This document shows positions 57,801 to 64,000 of a stretch of DNA of 64,000 bases, piece after piece. The translations under genes were made by a program, and so were the position numbers. The notes beneath the pieces are model-generated. The model was not told the DNA's origin. It saw nothing but the letters and a program-made list of their open reading frames with translations, and ran no database searches. Source of the stretch: Larus michahellis (Eukaryota; Chordata; Aves; Charadriiformes; Laridae); contig NC_133917.1 of the NCBI RefSeq assembly GCF_964199755.1, positions 503,501 to 567,500 of the forward strand, read 5' to 3'. Each line of letters opens with the position of its first letter. The stretch's first letter is position 1.

Positions 57801-60800
57801 CAATATACATCCTGCTATATCTCCCACATGGAAAGTGCCAGGAGGGAGAAGTGGGGATTATGTTTAGACTTTCTCGGAACTGCTTCAAATCAACTAGATA
57901 TCTTTGTGCTGTAAATCTCCCAACAGCCAAACGCAAAAGCAGCAAACATCTCGCTGTATGTCCCACATCCAAAGTGCCAAGAGAGAGCTTGCTCTCCCTG
58001 TCTTTGAGTACTGTTTTCACTGTCCCGGTTACCTCTTTGCTAACATTCTCTTCAGAGCTGCAGTGAAACCAGGAACCACGTGGAGAAAGCACCCACACTG
58101 AAAGTGCCTGGAGGGAACCTTGGGGCTTCTTCTCAGTGTCTCTGACATAGGGTTTCACTGTCCCGGGAAAGTCTCTGCTAACACCGTGCAGAGCGCTGTG
58201 CCCAATATACAGAAACGTCTTGCGGTATCTCCTACAGGGAAAGTGCCAGGAGGGAATTGTGGAGCTTGTTCTCAGTGTCTCTGAGAATTGCTCTGATTAT
58301 CCCTGTGACCTCTTTGCTAAGACTCTCCAGAGAGCCGTCCTCAAAACAAACACACATCTTGACATATCTCCCACATTGATCGCAGTGTCTCCAGAAACGG
58401 CATTCAAGGAGCCAGGACCTTTTCTCCCTACACTGTCCATTGAGTTGTCCTCAAAACCAATATACATCCTGCTATATCTCCCACATGGAAAGTGCCAGGA
58501 GGGAGAAGTGGGGATTATGTTTAGACTTTCTCGGAACTGCTTCAAATCAACTAGATATCTTTGTGCTGTAAATCTCCCAACAGCCAAACGCAAAAGCAGC
58601 AAACATCTCGCTGTATGTCCCACATCCAAAGTGCCAAGAGAGAGCTTGCTCTCCCTGTCTTTGAGTACTGTTTTCACTGTCCCGGTTACCTCTTTGCTAA
58701 CATTCTCTTCAGAGCCGCAGTGAAACCAGGAACCACGTGGAGAAAGCACCCACACTGAAAGTGCCTGGAGGGAACCTTGGGGCTTCTTCTCAGTGTCTCT
58801 GACATAGGGTTTCACTGTCCCGGGAAAGTCTCTGCTAACACCGTGCAGAGCGCTGTGCCCAATATAGAGAAACGTCTTGCGGTATCTCCTACAGGGAAAG
58901 TGCCAGGAGGGAATTGTGGAGCTTGTTCTCAGTGTCTCTGAGAATTGCTCTGATTATCTGTGTGACCTCTTTGCTAAGACTCTCCAGAGAGCCGTCCTCA
59001 AAACAAACACACATCTTGACATATCTCCCACATTGATCGCAGTGTCTCCAGAAACGGCATTCAAGGAGCCAGGACCTTTTCTCCCTACACTGTCCATTGA
59101 GTTGTCCTCAAAACCAATATACATCCTGCTATATCTCCCACATGGAAAGTGCCAGGAGGGAGAAGTGGGGATTATGTTTAGACTTTCTCGGAACTGCTTC
59201 AAATCAACTAGATATCTTTGTGCTGTAAATCTCCCAACAGCCAAACGCAAAAGCAGCAAACATCTCGCTGTATGTCCCACATCCAAAGTGCCAAGAGAGA
59301 GCTTGCTCTCCCTGTCTTTGAGTACTGTTTTCACTGTCCCGGTTACCTCTTTGCTAACATTCTCTTCAGAGCCGCAGTGAAACCAGGAACCACGTGGAGA
59401 AAGCACCCACACTGAAAGTGCCTGGAGGGAACCTTGGGGCTTCTTCTCAGTGTCTCTGACATAGGGTTTCACTGTCCCGGGAAAGTCTCTGCTAACACCG
59501 TGCAGAGCGCTGTGCCCAATATACAGAAACGTCTTGCGGTATCTCCTACAGGGAAAGTGCCAGGAGGGAATTGTGGAGCTTGTTCTCAGTGTCTCTGAGA
59601 ATTGCTCTGATTATCCCTGTGACCTCTTTGCTAAGACTCTCCAGAGAGCCGTCCTCAAAACAAACACACATCTTGACATATCTCCCACATTGATCGCAGT
59701 GTCTCCAGAAACGGCATTCAAGGAGCCAGGACCTTTTCTCCCTACACTGTCCATTGAGTTGTCCTCAAAACCAATATACATCCTGCTATATCTCCCACAT
59801 GGAAAGTGCCAGGAGGGAGAAGTGGGGATTATGTTTAGACTTTCTCGGAACTGCTTCAAATCAACTAGATATCTTTGTGCTGTAAATCTCCCAACAGCCA
59901 AACGCAAAAGCAGCAAACATCTCGCTGTATGTCCCACATCCAAAGTGCCAAGAGAGAGCTTGCTCTCCCTGTCTTTGAGTACTGTTTTCACTGTCCCGGT
60001 TACCTCTTTGCTAGCATTCTCTTCAGAGCCGCAGTGAAACCAGGAACCACGTGGAGAAGGCAGCCACACTGAAAGTGCCTGGAGGGAACCTTGGGGCTTC
60101 TTCTCAGTGTCTCTGACATAGGGTTTCACTGTCCCGGGAAAGTCTCTGCTAACACCGTGCAGAGCGCTGTGCCCAATATACAGAAACGTCTTGCGGTATC
60201 TCCTACAGGGAAAGTGCCAGGAGGGAATTGTGGAGCTTGTTCTCAGTGTCTCTGAGAATTGCTCTGATTATCTGTGTGACCTCTTTGCTAAGACTCTCCA
60301 GAGAGCCGTCCTCAAAACAAACACACATCTTGACATATCTCCCACATTGATCGCAGTGTCTCCAGAAACGGCATTCAAGGAGCCAGGACCTTTTCTCCCT
60401 ACACTGTCCATTGAGTTGTCCTCAAAACCAATATACATCCTGCTATATCTCCCACATGGAAAGTGCCAGGAGGGAGAAGTGGGGATTATGTTTAGACTTT
60501 CTCGGAACTGCTTCAAATCAACTAGATATCTTTGTGCTGTAAATCTCCCAACAGCCAAACGCAAAAGCAGCAAACATCTCGCTGTATGTCCCACATCCAA
60601 AGTGCCAAGAGAGAGCTTGCTCTCCCTGTCTTTGAGTACTGTTTTCACTGTCCCGGTTACCTCTTTGCTAACATTCTCTTCAGAGCCGCAGTGAAACCAG
60701 GAACCACGTGGAGAAAGCACCCACACTGAAAGTGCCTGGAGGGAACCTTGGGGCTTCTTCTCAGTGTCTCTGACATAGGGTTTCACTGTCCCGGGAAAGT

Positions 60801-63800
60801 CTCTGCTAACACCGTGCAGAGCGCTGTGCCCAATATAGAGAAACGTCTTGCGGTATCTCCTACAGGGAAAGTGCCAGGAGGGAATTGTGGAGCTTGTTCT
60901 CAGTGTCTCTGAGAATTGCTCTGATTATCCCTGTGACCTCTTTGCTAAGACTCTCCAGAGAGCCGTCCTCAAAACAAACACACATCTTGACATATCTCCC
61001 ACATTGATCGCAGTGTCTCCAGAAACGGCATTCAAGGAGCCAGGACCTTTTCTCCCTACACTGTCCATTGAGTTGTCCTCAAAACCAATATACATCCTGC
61101 TATATCTCCCACATGGAAAGTGCCAGGAGGGAGAAGTGGGGATTATGTTTAGACTTTCTCGGAACTGCTTCAAATCAACTAGATATCTTTGTGCTGTAAA
61201 TCTCCCAACAGCCAAACGCAAAAGCAGCAAACATCTCGCTGTATGTCCCACATCCAAAGTGCCAAGAGAGAGCTTGCTCTCCCTGTCTTTGAGTACTGTT
61301 TTCACTGTCCCGGTTACCTCTTTGCTAACATTCTCTTCAGAGCTGCAGTGAAACCAGGAACCACGTGGAGAAAGCACCCACACTGAAAGTGCCTGGAGGG
61401 AACCTTGGGGCTTCTTCTCAGTGTCTCTGACATAGGGTTTCACTGTCCCGGGAAAGTCTCTGCTAACACCGTGCAGAGCGCTGTGCCCAATATACAGAAA
61501 CGTCTTGCGGTATCTCCTACAGGGAAAGTGCCAGGAGGGAATTGTGGAGCTTGTTCTCAGTGTCTCTGAGAATTGCTCTGATTATCCCTGTGACCTCTTT
61601 GCTAAGACTCTCCAGAGAGCCGTCCTCAAAACAAACACACATCTTGACATATCTCCCACATTGATCGCAGTGTCTCCAGAAACGGCATTCAAGGAGCCAG
61701 GACCTTTTCTCCCTACACTGTCCATTGAGTTGTCCTCAAAACCAATATACATCCTGCTATATCTCCCACATGGAAAGTGCCAGGAGGGAGAAGTGGGGAT
61801 TATGTTTAGACTTTCTCGGAACTGCTTCAAATCAACTAGATATCTTTGTGCTGTAAATCTCCCAACAGCCAAACGCAAAAGCAGCAAACATCTCGCTGTA
61901 TGTCCCACATCCAAAGTGCCAAGAGAGAGCTTGCTCTCCCTGTCTTTGAGTACTGTTTTCACTGTCCCGGTTACCTCTTTGCTAACATTCTCTTCAGAGC
62001 CGCAGTGAAACCAGGAACCATGTGGAGAAAGCACCCACACTGAAAGTGCCTGGAGGGAACATTGGGGCTTCTTCTCAGTGTCTCTGACATAGGGTTTCAC
62101 TGTCCCGGGAAAGTCTCTGCTAACACCGTGCAGAGCGCTGTGCCCAATATACAGAAACGTCTTGCGGTATCTCCTACAGGGAAAGTGCCAGGAGGGAATT
62201 GTGGAGCTTGTTCTCAGTGTCTCTGAGAATTGCTCTGATTATCTGTGTGACCTCTTTGCTAAGACTCTCCAGAGAGCCGTCCTCAAAACAAACACACATC
62301 TTGACATATCTCCCACATTGATCGCAGTGTCTCCAGAAACGGCATTCAAGGAGCCAGGACCTTTTCTCCCTACACTGTCCATTGAGTTGTCCTCAAAACC
62401 AATATACATCCTGCTATATCTCCCACATGGAAAGTGCCAGGAGGGAGAAGTGGGGATTATGTTTAGACTTTCTCGGAACTGCTTCAAATCAACTAGATAT
62501 CTTTGTGCTGTAAATCTCCCAACAGCCAAACGCAAAAGCAGCAAACATCTCGCTGTATGTCCCACATCCAAAGTGCCAAGAGAGAGCTTGCTCTCCCTGT
62601 CTTTGAGTACTGTTTTCACTGTCCCGGTTACCTCTTTGCTAACATTCTCTTCAGAGCCGCAGTGAAACCAGGAACCACGTGGAGAAAGCACCCACACTGA
62701 AAGTGCCTGGAGGGAACCTTGGGGCTTCTTCTCAGTGTCTCTGACATAGGGTTTCACTGTCCCGGGAAAGTCTCTGCTAACACCGTGCAGAGCGCTGTGC
62801 CCAATATAGAGAAACGTCTTGCGGTATCTCCTACAGGGAAAGTGCCAGGAGGGAATTGTGGAGCTTGTTCTCAGTGTCTCTGAGAATTGCTCTGATTATC
62901 TGTGTGACCTCTTTGCTAAGACTCTCCAGAGAGCCGTCCTCAAAACAAACACACATCTTGACATATCTCCCACATTGATCGCAGTGTCTCCAGAAACGGC
63001 ATTCAAGGAGCCAGGACCTTTTCTCCCTACACTGTCCATTGAGTTGTCCTCAAAACCAATATACATCCTGCTATATCTCCCACATGGAAAGTGCCAGGAG
63101 GGAGAAGTGGGGATTATGTTTAGACTTTCTCGGAACTGCTTCAAATCAACTAGATATCTTTGTGCTGTAAATCTCCCAACAGCCAAACGCAAAAGCAGCA
63201 AACATCTCGCTGTATGTCCCACATCCAAAGTGCCAAGAGAGAGCTTGCTCTCCCTGTCTTTGAGTACTGTTTTCACTGTCCCGGTTACCTCTTTGCTAAC
63301 ATTCTCTTCAGAGCCGCAGTGAAACCAGGAACCACGTGGAGAAAGCACCCACACTGAAAGTGCCTGGAGGGAACCTTGGGGCTTCTTCTCAGTGTCTCTG
63401 ACATAGGGTTTCACTGTCCCGGGAAAGTCTCTGCTAACACCGTGCAGAGCGCTGTGCCCAATATACAGAAACGTCTTGCGGTATCTCCTACAGGGAAAGT
63501 GCCAGGAGGGAATTGTGGAGCTTGTTCTCAGTGTCTCTGAGAATTGCTCTGATTATCTGTGTGACCTCTTTGCTAAGACTCTCCAGAGAGCCGTCCTCAA
63601 AACAAACACACATCTTGACATATCTCCCACATTGATCGCAGTGTCTCCAGAAACGGCATTCAAGGAGCCAGGACCTTTTCTCCCTACACTGTCCATTGAG
63701 TTGTCCTCAAAACCAATATACATCCTGCTATATCTCCCACATGGAAAGTGCCAGGAGGGAGAAGTGGGGATTATGTTTAGACTTTCTCGGAACTGCTTCA

Positions 63801-64000
63801 AATCAACTAGATATCTTTGTGCTGTAAATCTCCCAACAGCCAAACGCAAAAGCAGCAAACATCTCGCTGTATGTCCCACATCCAAAGTGCCAAGAGAGAG
63901 CTTGCTCTCCCTGTCTTTGAGTACTGTTTTCACTGTCCCGGTTACCCCTTTGCTAACATTCTCTTCAGAGCTGCAGTGAAACCAGGAACCACGTGGAGAA
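27863..64000 (+). repeat. 657-bp higher-order satellite array (main body)
   Basis: Fifty-five head-to-tail copies, open at the right edge. Equivalent landmarks from 27998 to 63476 are 54 steps of exactly 657 bp, so no net indel separates them. Each unit contains five diverged monomers recognisable by tatctcccacat...aaagtgcc followed by a ctgtcccgg/ctctttgctaa-like core. In one copy they start at 28661, 28800, 28910, 29049 and 29179, with the next unit at 29318 (spacings 139, 110, 139, 130, 139). Copies differ by a small set of shared substitutions. Every copy keeps a 167-codon plus frame and a 172-codon minus frame; I regard these as non-coding. Confidence 0.97.

Noticed and set aside
27998..63979. 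A 167-codon plus-strand and 172-codon minus-strand frame in every 657-bp unit
   Set aside because: Copies are near identical, so conservation carries no information on coding; both strands are open at once, there is no promoter or poly(A) signal in the unit, and the frames cut across the five homologous monomers.

Overview
The window looks like a GC-rich, satellite-laden stretch of an avian microchromosome (dot-chromosome type). The main reasons are: (i) a compact-intron vertebrate gene on the minus strand whose exons read as the C-terminal three quarters of NDRG2; (ii) very G/C-rich minisatellite introns of the kind seen in bird microchromosomal genes; (iii) two solo LTRs, plus a fragment resembling a common bird ERVL-type LTR. 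A bird is my best inference; another sauropsid cannot be excluded from sequence alone. There is no sign of prokaryotic gene organisation.

Layout. 1-7186: tandem array of a ~180-bp repeat (about 40 copies). 7187-13747: a related but more GC/CpG-rich 195-bp repeat (about 28 copies), interrupted at 10330-11424 by a 1095-bp solo LTR with a perfect 5-bp target duplication. 13738-13940: the array ends in an imperfect palindrome where the repeat orientation flips. 13941-17130: sequence with no recognised gene, containing a purine-rich degenerate repeat, an LTR-like fragment and a CpG-rich block with a possible minus-strand first exon near 16235. 17130-18312: tandem array carrying at least 17 exact copies of an NRF1-type palindromic site. 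18320-18770: CpG-island promoter-like block. 18770-20020: extremely G-rich minisatellite.

20027-25232 (minus strand): thirteen NDRG2 exons (one probably alternative). Splice junctions are intact (GT-AG throughout) and the frame is continuous; without the optional exon they give 283 codons plus stop. The first roughly 80-90 codons of the gene are not in the window: only about 720 bp of minisatellite separates the 5'-most visible exon from a huge satellite array.

25956-64000: a 657-bp higher-order satellite (about 56 copies, running off the right edge). Each unit is built from five diverged monomers spaced 139, 110, 139, 130 and 139 bp. A second solo LTR of the same family (26700-27862, 5-bp target duplication) sits near its left edge. 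From 27998 to 63476, 54 successive periods are exactly 657 bp. Sequence variants recur every three or four units, indicating recent block amplification.

Almost all long open frames here are by-products of tandem repeats whose period is a multiple of three (180, 195, 657) and are not annotated as genes. The only gene I can support is NDRG2.
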